DNA from: Areca catechu
Taxonomy: Eukaryota > Streptophyta > Magnoliopsida > Arecales > Arecaceae
Assembly: GCA_021397845.1 (NCBI GenBank)
Contig: CM038052.1
Span: 141,365,854-141,429,853, forward strand
Direction of reading: 5' to 3'
DNA length: 64,000 nucleotides
A program made the position numbers and the translations under genes. Positions 1 through 11,759 of the stretch are shown piece after piece. Under the pieces are notes generated by a model, which saw only the letters and a program-made list of their open reading frames with translations, searched no databases and was not told the origin of the DNA. Numbering within the stretch: position 1 is the stretch's first letter; each line of letters opens with the position of its first letter.

Positions 1-1
1 C

Positions 2-241
2 GAAGCGGCTCTAAACTCCTACCATCAGGGATTTTGGGAGTGCAGGGGGAAGGCCTTCAAGTTCTATGACTTGAAGGGCCTGGACAACATCAAGCCCTCT
101 GTTCCCTTTCCCGGACACGATTTTGATTCTGACTCCGATGAGGGATCGAATTCTGGTCTAGATAGGAACCCCGGGGCCCCTTCATCATCCTTCCAAAACT
201 CCCCCCGTTGGTACCGGAAAGAGCCGGCGAGAGGTTATTGA
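2..241 (+). CDS. C-terminal part of a Tat antisense ORF (partial at the window edge)
   Basis: A plus-strand frame is open from base 2 to the TGA at 239-241 and encodes about 79 residues. It has an aromatic stretch near its start (SYHQGFWEC), an acidic tract (DFDSDSDEG) and a Ser/Pro-rich, basic end. It lies between the integrase end of the minus-strand Tat element and the missing 3' LTR, exactly where Tat families may carry an extra ORF in antisense. The acidic, low-complexity tail is consistent with the C terminus of such an ORF. No catalytic motif is visible, and its function is unknown even in intact families. The reading is positional and compositional; without the upstream part I cannot assign a domain. 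Confidence 0.45.
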   Translation, partial: EAALNSYHQGFWECRGKAFKFYDLKGLDNIKPSVPFPGHDFDSDSDEGSNSGLDRNPGAPSSSFQNSPRWYRKEPARGY

Positions 242-489
242 AAATGCTTTCCTGCAACCCTTCTCCTACTTTTTCTTTATCCTCTCTTTGTGAGAGTTTC
301 TCTCTCTTTTTTTTTTTGTAAAAAATTCGAAAAAGAATGAAATGTCCCAACTTTTCTTACCTCTTCCCATGTGTCCTTTACGATATGTTGCATTATGTCA
401 CGTCTAGAACGTAGATTCCTTGGACCATTCGCGGTCTATAGGAAAGATGTGAGGCCGGCTGGGCCATCCCCGAGATGTTTGTTATCAAC

Positions 490-790
490 AGGAAGGATGA
501 CATTGGTCCTTTTAAGAATATTTTTCGATTCACCATTAGGTGGGGTTTCTGCACCGTCGTTGTGCATTTCTGTCATGACTAAGGTAGGCTGTTTAGGCCT
601 GTCCCGGCATGTCTTCGGATTTACCATAGGGTAGGTTATGAAAACCATCCCTGCACCTTTTTTTAGTGTAAGGTAGGCTGATTAGGCCCACCCCGGCACG
701 TCTTCGGGTTTCCTGTAGGGTAGGTTATCTGAACCATCCTTGTGCCTTCGATCTTCATGGTAGCCTGACTAGGCCATTCACTGCGCTCAT
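490..790. repeat. Degenerate tandem repeat, about 89-bp unit, in the Tat 3' region
   Basis: Units start near 492, 581, 670 and 758. Each has a version of GGTAGGCTGATTAGGCC, then CCGGCAYGTCTTCGG, a GTAGGGTAGGTTAT block and ACCATCCYTGYRCC. The first and last units are partial or diverged. Tandem repeats in the 3' untranslated region are a known feature of Tat elements. Confidence 0.7.
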
Positions 791-989
791 TGGTTATACC
801 GATAAGACGAGTGGATCAGAGTCTCCTTTGCATAATTGGTCGATTTCTTAGATCGAGCCAATTAGGCTATTGTCGTTCAGTCGGAGCAACAAGCCATTCT
901 GAGTTGAGTAGAGTTAAGCAAATTTGTACAGGAAATTTAAGAACCTGTTTATTGATAATATTTGCAAAGATTTTGTACATTCTATGGCC

Positions 990-2186
990 GGGATAGAGGC
1001 TTCCCATCCAGGATCTTGAGTCGATATGCTCCTGGTTGAATGACTTCTTCGACTTGGTACGGGCCTTCCCAATTGGAGAAAGTTTATCCTGTTCTGTTGG
1101 CCTGGATACTTCTGCCCTTCGCAATACCATGTCCCCTTGTGCGGAAGATCTGTTCCTTCACTCTAGAGTTGTAGTATTTGGCGACCTTTTGTTGGTACGC
1201 CACCATTCTTATCTGGGCCTGAAGCCTGGTGCTTGGCAGTAGATCCAGGTTGATCCATCTATGATTGGAGTTTCCAGGCTCTTCGTAGTTGTCAACTTTT
1301 AAGGATTGTAGGGAGACTTCGATAGGTAGTACAGCTTTGGTACCGTATGCTAGGTTGAACGGAGACTCGCCGGTGGCCATTCTTAGGGTAGTTCGGTATG
1401 CCTAGAGAACAGAGGTCAGCTCTTTGGCCCAAAATATTTTGGCGGCGTTCAACCTCGTCTTCAGACCATGGATAATGGTCTGATTAGTTGCTTCAACTTC
1501 TCTGTTGGATTGTGGGTGGGTAATGGAGATCAGCCGGTGCTGAACATGATACCGAGCACAGAAGTTCTTGAATTTTGGATTGTCAAACTGTCTCCCATTA
1601 TCCGTGATTATGACATGTGGGATGCCAAACCGGAATATGATGAACTTTTTTACAAAATTCTCCACATTACCTTCTGTGATCTGGGCCAGTGGTTCGGGTT
1701 CTACCCACTTTGTGAAGTAGTCGATGGCCACAAGAAGGAACTTCCTTTGTCCAGAGGCCGGCGGGAATGGGCCAAGAATATCCATTCTCCATTGGACAAA
1801 AGGCCAAGGGGCCGTCAGTTGAGTCAAGTGAGTTGCAGGTTGCCTTTGAATGTTGGCGTACCTTTGGCATTGGTCGCACCTTCGTACGAAGTCAGTCGAG
1901 TCCTTCGGATGGAGGGCCAATAATATCCTTATCGAATGATCTTGTACGCCAAAGACCTACCTCCCAAGTGATCACCGCATATACCCTCGTGGACCTCTCT
2001 CAGGGTGTAATCCGCATCCATTGGTCCTAAGCACTTTAGCAACGGTTGAGAAAATGACCTCTTATAGAGGGTCCCATCTAAGATGATATATTGGGATGCC
2101 ATCCAGCAGGTTTTAATGGCCTCTATTTTGTCTCCCGGTAGTATGCCCGAACTTGATGATGGGATCCATCCAGCTAGGCTCGGCAT
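990..2186 (-). pseudogene. Tat integrase, broken into three frames
   Basis: Integrase joins element cDNA to chromosomal DNA. On the minus strand the N-terminal zinc-binding half shows histidines in VHEGICGDH (about 1990) and the CDQC pair (about 1865). The core keeps the first aspartate in WRMDILGPF, the second in ITDNGRQF and the glutamate in NREVEATNQ, where the usual GQ before VE has become RE. A C-terminal block from about 1380 to 990 has TGESPFNLAYGTKAV and a long basic region. Stop and frame changes at about 1390 and 1925 separate the pieces, so no full-length enzyme could be made. It lies directly downstream of the RNase H pair, as expected. Confidence 0.85.
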
Positions 2187-2439
2187 CGATCTGGTGCACT
2201 TCTATAGCCTCTTCGGTTATACTTGGAGTTTCAAGATGTTCAACAAAGGTGCGCTCGAGAAATTCTGGTGTTGTAGTAGCAAGTCAAGATAATGCGTCCG
2301 CCCAAGAATTCTCTGATCGAGGGACATGGATAATCTCGAAATGCTTCAGTTGAGAGGATAAGCCTCGTACATTCTCTACGTACTGCATCATGGTTGGGTC
2401 CCTGGCTTCATATTCTCCTTTAACTTGGTTCACAACCAA

Positions 2440-3081
2440 TTAGGAGTCTAAAAAGTTCCGGAGTTGTTGAACTTCCAAACTTTTGGCGATCCAAAGTCCG
2501 ACGAGCAAGGCTTCGTATTCAGCTTGGTTGTTAGAAGCATGGAAGGAGAATCGAAGTGCGTACTCTATGGTATGACCGTCGGGTTCGGCCAGCAAAAGAT
2601 CGGCTCCATACCCAGTAGCATTGGAAGCTCCATCCACGTGGAGCACCCAAATGGACTTCGTCTCCTTCGAAGCTTCCTCTTCTGCCGAAGGTACTTCATC
2701 TTCGGGCCTCCAGGTGCATTCAGCCAGGAAATCAGAGAGCACCAGGGCATTTATAACCGATCGGGACTGAAAGCTGATATCGAATTCATTTAACTTTACA
2801 GCCCACTTGTCTATCCTTCCTGAGGTGTCCGGAGACTGGAGAACGGCCTTGAGCGGTTGATCAGTCAGCACCACGATGGCATGGGTATGGAAGTACGGCT
2901 GTAGTCGCTTTGCCACAATCACCAAAGAGTAGATCAGCTTCTGCATCCCTGCATACCGCATTTCAGCATCATGCAGAACCTTGCTGATGTAGTAAATCGG
3001 CTTGTGGGATCCATCTTCATCTCTTCGGATAAGGACCGAACTAATTGCTTCATCTGAAGCAGAGAGGTATAGGTAAAGCAC
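2440..3081 (-). pseudogene. Tandem RNase H domains (RNase H plus archaeal-type RNase H)
   Basis: The first half (3081 to about 2800) is the RNase H that follows RT in all Ty3/gypsy elements, with LYLSASDEAISSVLIR and the ALTDQPL-like end of the connection region. The second half begins WVLHVDGASNATGYG and continues through NNQAEYEALLVG, the signature of the extra archaeal-type RNase H acquired by the Tat lineage. RNase H removes the RNA strand during cDNA synthesis. The frame stops at 2440 just where the second domain should continue; related coding sequence goes on in other frames down to about 2200, so a frameshift has cut it. The pairing of the two domains is what places this element in Tat. 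Confidence 0.85.
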
Positions 3082-3183
3082 CTCGCCCTCTTGAGGTTTG
3101 AAGAGTAGAGGCGGAGTTTCTAGGTACTTCTTTAACTCTTCAAAGGCAGTACGACAGTCCTCAGACCATTCGAAGTCCTTTGA

Positions 3184-3921
3184 CTACCGAAGTACCTTGA
3201 AGAATGGGAGACATTTCTCGACTGAACGAGAAATGAACCTGCTTAGGGAAGCAATTCTCCCTATTAACTGCTGGACTTCTTTCTTGCAGGAGGGATGCCT
3301 CATATTCTTTAGGGCTTGGATCTTCTCAGGATTTGCTTCAATCCCTCGCTTGGTGATAAGAAAACCCAATAACTTACCTGAAGTGACCCCGAAGGCGCAC
3401 TTCGTCGGGTTCAGCTTCATGCGGTAGCGTTGCATAGCACTGAATGATTCTTCCAGGTCTTGGATATGATGTTTTCGGAGGAGGCTCTTGATGATCATGT
3501 CGTCAACGTAGGCCTCTATGTTTCTTTCCAGTTGCTTTTCGAATACTTTGTTGATTAGCCTTTGAAATGTTGCCCCGACGTTCTTGAGACCGAATGGCAT
3601 CATCTTGTAGAAATAGAGACATTTATCGGTGACAAAGGCCGTCTTCTCCTCATCTCGTGGATCCATCCTGATTTGATTATAGCCAGAGAATGCATCCATG
3701 AAGCTCAGTAGTTGGTGGCTGGCAGTGGCGTCGACCAGTTGATCAATCTTTGAGAGAGGGAAGCTATCTTTTGGGCAAGCCTTGTTGAGGTCTGTGTAAT
3801 TGATGCAGATCCTCCACTTACCATTAGCTTTCTTCACCATTACCACATTAGCCAACCATTCGAGGTAGTGGGCCTCTCTGATGAACCCTGCTTTAAGGAG
3901 TTTGCTTATTTCCTTGTCCAC
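3184..3921 (-). pseudogene. Tat reverse transcriptase
   Basis: This 245-codon open frame covers fingers and palm of a Ty3/gypsy reverse transcriptase. Visible blocks are WRICINYTDLNKACPKDSFPL, the palm SFMDAFSGYNQI with the first catalytic aspartate, MPFGLKNVGATFQR, and the YVDD box (EAYVDDMI) near 3500 with both catalytic aspartates present. It ends in the thumb/connection region PEKIQALKNMRHP. A stop at about 3922 separates it from upstream coding sequence. The RT frame itself is uninterrupted, which suggests the element decayed fairly recently or unevenly. Confidence 0.9.
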
Positions 3922-4179
3922 GGCTTTCTATTTTTCAGGAGCAAAGCTTCTCTTCTTCTACCGAACTGGCTTATACCCCGGAGTTACTTCCAACCAATGA
4001 GTGATTACTTCGGCAGGAATCCCTGGCATATCTGAAGTTGTCCAAGTGAAGACATCGGCATTGTCTCTAAGGAAGTGAATCAGCTCAATTCTGGTTCTTT
4101 ATCAAGCTTACTCCCGATCTGTACAACTTTGGTGGGGTCTTCCTTTGTCAAAGGTACCAGGACAGTTCTTTCCATGGGT

Positions 4180-4640
4180 TCACCAGAATCTTTGATTGTC
4201 TCTCAGGTCCAACTGATCCAGGGTGGCAGAATCATTGAAGTGCTTGTCCTGGATTATCAGGCACTGCCATGCCACTCTCTGATCTCCTCTAACTTCTTCG
4301 ACACCATTCCTGGTGGGGAAGCATACCAAGAGATAATGAGAGGACATCACGGTTCGAAACTTGTTTAAGGTGGGCCACCCGAGGATGATGTTGTAAGCCG
4401 AGGGATTTCGGACTACTGTGAAGTTAATCGGTAGTGTTTTTTGTCGAGGTTCAGTGCCAAGGGTCACAGACAACACTATTTCTCCCTCGGCATCAACTTG
4501 ATTATCCCCGAAGCCAGTATGGGGGATCTCCGTAGTTGATGTCTACGCAAACACATTTTAGAGAATGCATCGTAGATCAAGATATTAGTCAAACTTCCAT
4601 TATCAACAAGGATTCGTTGTACATCATAATTGGCCACAAT
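4180..4640 (-). pseudogene. Tat aspartic protease region
   Basis: The minus strand from about 4625 reads an active-site segment RILVDNGSLTNIL, with DNG in place of the retroviral D-S/T-G; DNG is common in Tat proteases. The flap and hydrophobic Y-N-I-I-L-G-WPTLNK motif follow at about 4390. Protease cleaves the Gag-Pol polyprotein. The active-site segment and the ILG segment are in different frames, so a frameshift lies near 4480-4540. The piece lies between gag and RT, as expected. Confidence 0.75.
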
Positions 4641-4730
4641 GGCCGATATTACAATGGGATCATCATGCGGGAGCCGAACTCTCGCAAGGTCGTCGCCGGA
4701 GAAGAGGATAGCGTTGTTGTCCTTGAGTCG

Positions 4731-6299
4731 CTATGGGACATCGTTCTCGTCTCTTCTCCAGTCGATAGGCCGGTGTATCATCCCCACACCTTCGTTGGTA
4801 GGCCTTTGATTTGGCAGTTCGGCCTCTTCAAGATATGCTCGGGGAACACTAGCTTCCGATCGAGATCCTTGACGACCAACATACCATCCCAAATACCCTC
4901 TTTTGATAAGATCCTCAATCGCATCCCTCAACTGGATGCACTCTTCAGTTTTGTGGCCGTGGTCTCGGTGGAATCGGCAGTATTTGTTCCTATTCTTTAT
5001 GGAAGAGGAGGCCTTCATGGGACGGGGCCGTTGGAGATAGTTTTCTTTTTCTATTTTCATGAGGATCTTTGCTCGAGGGAGGTTGAGGGGGGTGTAGGAG
5101 TCGAATCTTTCTCCCGATGCTCTGGGTCTGAGAGGACTTCTTCGACGGTCAGTATATTTGTTGTTATTGTTATTGGAGATCGGGGGACCTTGTTCCCTGT
5201 TGTTCTTCTTTTTTGAAGGGGGCTTCCCTTCGATCAGTCGTCGGTTGGTCGCCTGCTCTTCAGCATCGGCATATTTCTGAGCCCTCGACAGGGGCTTAGC
5301 GTAGCTTTTGGGAAACTTCTTATCTAGGAAAAAGATGAGCCTGGATGTGCGAAGTCCCTTTTTCAGTACAGACATGGCCACATGCTCGTTGAGATTGGGG
5401 ATCTCAAGTGTAGCCGCATTAAACCTGAAAATGTAGTCTCGCAGGCTTTCTCCTTCGTTTTGATGGAGGAGGAACGGTGTGTCCGTATTTCTGGAGGTCT
5501 TGCGGTAAGTCCTGAAATGCAAGACAAACAATTTCTCTAACTCGGAAAAAGAATCGATGGTACCTGGACGTAGGCCTGAGCACCACATCCGAGCGGCTTT
5601 CTTCAAGGTGGCCAAGAATGCGAGGCAGTACATCATGTCCGAAGCTCCTTGGATCATCATATGGGCCTTGAAACTATCCAAGTGGTCGAAGGGATCGGAG
5701 GTGCCGTCATAGGGTTCCATCTGGGGAACCCTGAAATGCCGAGGAATGACTTCGACTATGATACGGTCGGTAAAGGGCGGGTATAGATCGCATGCCACCA
5801 AGTCGTCATGGCCCCTTTGCTCCTGCATCCTTGCCATCTCTGATTCGATGATCTTAAACTTTCCGTCATAATCAAGAAGAGCCTGCTTTGGCCCTTTCTC
5901 TACGGGAGTAGAGTCTTCGGAGGATAGTGAGGGAGTTTGCCTTGGCCGTTTCCCTTTCTACGAGAAGTTTGCAGGCCTAGGTAACCTCGAACTCCGGCCT
6001 TCAGGAGAAGGCCAAGAATGGGGGGAGAGATGTGTTGACTCCTCTCGAGGGGCTCTCTTTCTCCGAGACCGAGAGCTATGTCTGGAGGCGGCCGGTGGAT
6101 TTCCCACCGGAAAAGCTATGTTTTGAAAATCTTAAACCATGGCTGTAAGGTTGGTGACCTGGTTCACAAGGGCTTCAAATTGCTGCAATCCCATGACAAT
6201 TGTGGGAGGTGGGACGTCGTTCTCTCCCGGGGGCGTACCCCCTTGGGATGGAACACGACTTCGACTCATGGAAGCGATCTGAGTCTTTCCTCTCACCAT
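4731..6299 (-). pseudogene. Tat Gag with zinc-knuckle-like tail
   Basis: An ATG at 6299 opens a reading frame that runs with a few internal stops (one near 6133) into an uninterrupted stretch 5837-4731. The capsid-like Retrotrans_gag region has PYDGTSDPFDHLDSFKAHM, a Trp-containing block (AARMWCSGL) and FSELEKLFVLHF. A basic Asn-rich linker follows, then YCRFHRDHGHKTEECIQL, the Cys/His segment typical of Tat Gag. Gag packages the RNA in particles. Early stops disable it. Confidence 0.82.
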
Positions 6300-6373
6300 C
6301 GGGATGCTTTCCCTTATTAGGGAAGGGAGCTTAAAGATTGTTGGCTGCTGCCCCCCTACCTAGCACGCTAATC

Positions 6374-7192
6374 TGTTGGCATGGAGTCCCTGTTCCGGCC
6401 GGTCGGAGCTACTGCACCACAGGACCGCTCCATGGTTCACCTGCAAAATAGGTCCCTTGCCGGAGTTGCTCCGACGGGGAACACTCCGATGCCTAAGTCA
6501 GAGACGGGCCCTAGCCATAGAATGGGGAAGATTCTCGAGAAGCAGAGGGAAAGGCTTTGTGAATTTAGAATGTGTGTACCTCTGTCGAGCATTTCCTCTT
6601 ACTGCTATTTATAAGGGGCCGTCCGGCCTGCGGATCCGTTCTTCTCCCGGTGATTACGGGGAGTTAATTTCTCCCCATGATTAGCAATCATGGGTTGTCA
6701 TTGAGCGGTTCCGACCAGACCGGAGGCGTGGCAGCTGGAGTTGCACGCCATGATCGTGGCATGGAGATAGTCGATAGCAACCGTTGGTTACTGTTGCCTA
6801 TCTAGGACAGATCGTGGACCCATCTTCAGATTTCCCCTACTTAGAGAGATTCTCATAATTAAATCGGGAATCTCCCTGTCTTCGGATCTTCTCGGTTGGA
6901 GATCCTATCTTCAGCATGAGTCGAGGACTTGGTGTTTACCAAGGGCCGGAGATCGTGTCTTCAGCAGGAAATGAAAAACATGTCTTTGGAAGTCGACAAG
7001 AAGCCTGGTCTTCGGTTAGGGCCGAAGACATAATCCGAAGGTCTTGCCTTCGGATGTCGTAGGCCGGCGGAGAGCCTTGGGTTGCTCATGGTTGGTCTGA
7101 TCTTTCTAGGTCCGAAGTCGTTGGTTCGGAGAAAAGATCTTCGGTCAGCCGAACCGGTGTTCGGTTCGTACTTGGATCGGGTTACCCCAACA
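6374..7192 (-). repeat. 5' LTR of the Tat element (819 bp)
   Basis: Read on the minus strand, the LTR begins TGTTGGGGTAACCC at 7192 and ends CCATGCCAACA at 6374, giving the inverted TG...CA ends. ATATT at 7193-7197 is the likely target duplication; its partner is outside the window. A TATA box lies at 6605-6614. Just downstream (6373 leftwards) is AGCGTGCTAGGTAGGGGGGC, which may be a degenerate primer-binding site of the kind seen in Tat elements. The 3' partner LTR is not available for comparison. Confidence 0.72.
6605..6614 (-). promoter_or_regulatory. TATA box of the Tat LTR promoter
   Basis: The minus strand reads TTATAAATAG about 240 bp before the LTR end. Transcription would start near 6580 and run through gag. 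Confidence 0.6.
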
Positions 7193-8401
7193 ATATTGTT
7201 CTTGAATCTTGCTGGCGCTTGATTGACGTTTTGCTGGGTCTGGGTCCGCTTAGATTGGTTAAAGTTGTAAATGGACCTGGTTTTGAGAACTTGAACATTT
7301 TGAACGGCCCTAGTAGCTTGGCACAAGTAATGGGAGCAGCGAGTAATGGCTTTTTATCACTCCATTCCATGATGGGTCAGAAGTGAGGTTATGAATACCG
7401 TATTGATCTTTTCCCATCGTTCAAGTATTATGTGGATTTTGCTTTAAAATATGTATTACGAGGATTGCTGCAGTTGTGGCTGAGGTTTTTATTTATTTTT
7501 GGTGGTTTTGTTTTGTGGTGGCCGAGCTTCTTTAATCTTGCTGTGGTACTTGTTCAGAAGTCTTCTTCCTTTGCTAGAAGCACAAGTCTTCTTCATCAGC
7601 AAACAAGAGTTTAGTTATACCAAGGTGAAGTGTGAGCTTGTCTTCCCCGTTATCTTTGGTAGTTACACTGATTCATTTGACTTAAGGGAAGGAAATTTTC
7701 TTTTCAAAAAATAATTTTCTAGAAAATTGAATATATTTTTAATATATTTGGTTAATTATAAAAAATAATTTATTTCATAATGGTTTTTGTATAGTTGAGT
7801 ATTTATTTTTATGTGACAAGAAAATAAAATACATGTTATATTCTTAATAGATATAAGATTATATTTTTTACTTTAAATTTTGTATGAATAATAATATTGT
7901 TGGACTGGAAAATGGGCTAATTCAGGTTCGATTCAGGGATGATTGGAGCTAAGGTTGATGTTAATGTGGAGCCAGGTCTTGTAGGATCCTATCACCAGGA
8001 GTCAGTCCTTCAAGATAAAGAAGATCAGAAATTCTATACAGGATAGGGGGTTTCTCAGTGGTGGACCCTCCAATGCCTAGTTTAGTCTCCCAGAAAGGTA
8101 AATAGAGGAGAAAGACAAACAGAGGAGGCTCGAAGTTCCCTCTAATTTTAGAGTAGAGCAAGGGGAGTCATAGTGGCGAAGGAGAGCTAGAGACAGAATA
8201 TGATTTGTGGAAGAAGAGGATCTTAGTACGTATGAGACCCGCTCCTGAGGAGATAGCACATCAGTGAGTGGAGTTATAGAGGCCAGGACACCGTGGAAAG
8301 TGGAAAGTATATAGGATAGCCAGCAAATGTCTTGATGAATACTCGGGTTAATGCTCAGAGTATAGGGACTTTATGAGCTATGAAGAACTCAAGGGTTAAG
8401 T
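7193..8401. other. Intergenic segment, no recognisable gene
   Basis: This is DNA between the Tat element and copia element A. The 7720-7900 stretch is very AT-rich with many short A/T runs. Short ORFs exist on both strands but none shows a domain or composition I recognise. The last five bases (TAAGT, 8397-8401) are the left target duplication of element A. Confidence 0.5.
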
Positions 8402-8587
8402 TGAATCAGAGGAGAAAAGAATGGAGATTTTTTATTACTATTTCATATCTATATCTTAGGGGTCATACCCATTTCATACAGGATTCATATTCTCCTTCAA
8501 AGGAAGGTGATGACCAATAATCCTAACAAGGAATGGCTTAACAAGGAAGGATCTCAAATGAAAAAATAGACCAGGCTAGGCTGTCCA
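8402..8587 (-). repeat. 3' LTR of element A
   Basis: On the minus strand it starts TGGACAGCCTAGCC and ends TCTGATTCA. The purine-rich GAGGGGGAGTG immediately before it (plus 8588 onward, reversed) is the polypurine tract. Confidence 0.92.
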
Positions 8588-10081
8588 CACTCCCCCTCGA
8601 GATGAGGCGAAGATATCACGAAGCTTCATCTTGCTACAAATTGAAGAAAACATAGAACCACCAAGGTCCTTTGTCAATATGTCTGCCAATTGTTCTGTAG
8701 ATTTAATAAATGATAGATGTATAACTTTCTGATCAAGTTTCTCCTTGATGAAATGGTGATCAATCTCTATGTGCTTAATTCTGTCATGTTGAACAGGATT
8801 ATTTGCAATATTAATGGCTGCATGGTTGTCATAGAACAGAAAGAGGGGAGAAGATTGAAGAAGCTGTAATTCAGCAAGCAACATTTTCAACCATAAAATT
8901 TCATAAATACCTTAAGCCATAGCTCGGTATTCAGCCTCTACACTAGATCGAGTGACAACATCTTATTTCTTACTGTGCCAAGTCATAAGATTTCCACCAA
9001 CAAAAGTACAATAGCCTGAAGTGGATCACCGATCATCTATAGAACCTGCCTAGTCATCATCTGAATAGGCTTCAACTTTAAGATATTCATGACGAGAGAA
9101 GAGAAGACCTCATCCTGGGCAGCTCTTAAGATACCGAAGGATCCTGTACACAGCTTCCTGATGGTGCTCACGGGGATCATGCATGTACTGACTTACAATG
9201 CTAACTACAAAGGCTATATCAAGTATTGTATGGGAAAGATAGATCAATCTGTCGACAAGTTGCTGATATCGCTCATGATCTACTGGCTTACCACCGTCAA
9301 CAGTAAGACGATGATTCTGCTCAATAGGGCTAGTAGCAGGTCGACATCCAAATATTCCTGTCTCAGTCAATAAATCCAAGACGTATTTTCGCTGTGAAAG
9401 AAATATGCCATGGGATGACCTGGCCACTTCGAGTTCGAGGAAGTATCATAAATTATCCAAATCCTTGACTTCAAAATATTGTGCCAATTGAGTCTTCAAG
9501 CGAGCCAGCTCTGGGAGATCATCTTCAATAAGGATGATATCATCTACATAGATAATTAGGATAGCAACCTTGCCTTTATTATGATAGAAGAACATGGTAT
9601 GATTAGCATTACTTGGGAGGTAACCTATTTTGAGCATGGCACGACGAAAGTGATCAAACCATGCCCTGGGTGACTGCTTTAATCCATAGAGTGACTGGCA
9701 TAGATGGCAGACCTTGCCAGTAGTTTCTGTACTAGTAAATCTAGGAGGAATTTTCATATACACCTCTTCTTGAAGATCACCATGTAAGAAGGCATTTTTT
9801 ATATCTAGTTGGAATAGACTCCAGTTAAGATTTGCTGCACAAGATATGAGGGTTCGAATGGTATTGATCTTTGCTACAGGGGCGAAGGTCTCTTTGTAGT
9901 CAATGCCGTATGTTTGTGCATAACCTTTGGCAACAAGACGTGTTTTATAGCGATCAACATTGCCTTCAGGGGTCTGCTTCACAGTATAAACCCATTTGCA
10001 ACCTACTACATATTTTCCAGTAGGTAAGGAAACCAGTTTCCAAGTCTGATTTTTTTTCAAGGCTTGCATTTCTTCAAGCAT
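8588..10081 (-). pseudogene. Element A reverse transcriptase and RNase H
   Basis: The RT stretch (10081-9446) begins with MLEEMQALKKNQTWKLV and shows CKWVYTVKQTPEG, LFQLDIKNAFLHGDL with a catalytic aspartate, SLYGLKQSPRAWF and the IYVDDIIL box. The frame breaks at about 9436 and resumes at 9427-9110 with SSHGIFLSQRKYVLDLL. RNase H continues in fragments to 8588, with FYDNHAAINIANNPVQHDRIKHIEI and the ADILTK end. The product would copy the element RNA to DNA. At least two frame breaks and several stops make it inactive. The wording of the motifs resembles RE1/RE2-type copia elements. Confidence 0.88.
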
Positions 10082-10090
10082 TGCTCCTTT

Positions 10091-11705
10091 CTACTTAGGA
10101 TCTGACATAGCTTCCTTCGAGTGTAATGGTATAGAGATAGATTCTAAAGATACAATAAATGACCTATATGTAGGTGAAATAGACTCATAGGAAACAAAAT
10201 TAGCAATATCATAACGATATCGAGAAGGAATAATATGAGGATAAAAAGCTTTTCTGTGAGCAATAGGCATATTTAAAGTAGGATTAGAGGAAATATTACC
10301 ATTGTCACATGGAAATGTTGGAGCTGAGTCAGAAAAAGACTGTTGGGTAGTAATAGAATGCACAATGGGCTCAGATGTAGACTCCCCTTGTCGATTAGAG
10401 TCATTATCTGACTGCTCACTAGTGTATTCTTGCTCCTTAGACACTGTAATCTCCCCCTCTCGACCAGTAGCTCTAGAAGGGATACTGGGGGAGTAAATAA
10501 ATTGTTGGGCAAAGGGCAGAGGAGTAGGAGGCTGAGTTATTGGAATAGCATCATAATAAGGTTCAGTTTCTCGAAAGGTCACATCCATACTGACAAAGAT
10601 TTGCTTTTCAGGAGGGTAATAGCACTTATAGCCCTTTTTTGTAGCAGGATAGCCCACAAAGACACATTTCAGAGATTTGGGATCAAGCTTGCCAAATGTA
10701 GGATGATGATCTGGATAAAACATGTACATCCGAAGACTCGAGAGGGCATAATAAAAGAAGACTCCTTTTGAAGATACACAAGTGGTGCATGGTACTCCAG
10801 AGTACAAAGAGGCATGCGGTTGATCAGATTAGCTATAGTGAGAACTGCTTCACTCCATAAAGTTTTTGGAATCCACATAGCAAATAATAAGAATCTAGCA
10901 GCTTCTAAAAGGTGTCGATTCTTTCGTTCAGCAACACCGTTCTGGGCAGGGGTATCAACATAAGTAGTCTGGTGGACAATGCCCTGAGTAGTGAGGTATT
11001 CATGAAACTCCTTATGCATATATTCTGTGTCATTATCAGATCTCAGTATTTTAATCTAGCACCAAATTGGGTATCCACGAGCTTATGAAATTCTTTAAAG
11101 CAATGGATCACTTCATCTTTAGACCGCAGAAGATATACCCAGGTTACTTTTCTGTAACAATCAATAAAAATAACAAAATAACGATGCCCAGAAAAAGAAA
11201 TAGGATGATAGGGTCCCCACACATTAGAGTGAATAATTTCAAAAGGCTTCTTATTACGAGTTCCTAAAGCAGGATAAGTAGTGCGCGTGTGCTTAGCATA
11301 CTTACATGCATCACAAACTAACTTTTCTTTAGCACAAAAATGATATAAACTGGAAAATGAGCATGATAACATAGAAAAGGAGATATGGCCGAGCCGACGG
11401 TGCTGTGACTGAAGTTCCTGCAGAGCATTATCAGATGATAAAATAACCATACCAGCTTGCTGAGAATGAGTCTTTAGTTCTCCTTCATCCAAGTAGTAGA
11501 GCCCGTTGTGCATTTTACCATACTCAATCGTTTCCTCCATTGTCAGCTTCTGGAAAACACAATGAGTAGGAAAAAATGTGACTGTATAATTTAGATTATT
11601 GGTAATTGAATGGATGGAGAGAAAATTAGTAGGAAAACTAGGGACATGTAAAGCCGTAGAGAGTTGTATGGTTGGTGTACATTTGATGGAACCTTTTCTA
11701 GACAC
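10091..11705 (-). pseudogene. Element A integrase with changed first catalytic aspartate
   Basis: The zinc-binding region has RRLGHIS and a C-x2-C pair (VCDACKYAKH). The first core block reads IIHSNVWGP, where copia integrases normally have an Asp in place of the Asn. The second aspartate is present in the RSDND segment near 11035, and the glutamate in AQNGVAERKNRH near 10930. The core then runs into a long polar Ser/Thr/Pro-rich linker (10670-10091) that precedes RT. A frame break occurs at about 11040 and another near 10700. The Asp-to-Asn change alone should abolish strand transfer. Confidence 0.85.
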
Positions 11706-11759
11706 AGGCCGGAAAGAGCCATCAGCTATACGAACTCTGTCCGAACATAATGAGTAAGA

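Larger units (their letters stand above)
1..7192 (-). mobile_element. Tat-lineage Ty3/gypsy retrotransposon, 3' end beyond the window
   Basis: The minus strand reads gag, protease, RT, RNase H, a second RNase H and integrase in order from 6300 down to about 990. The second RNase H following the first is the hallmark of the Tat (Retand/RIRE2/Grande-type) lineage. A 5' LTR is recognised at 6374-7192; the 3' LTR must lie left of base 1. Every domain carries stops or frameshifts, so the copy is inactive. A plus-strand ORF at the left edge matches the position of the antisense ORF known from some Tat families. Confidence 0.88.
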
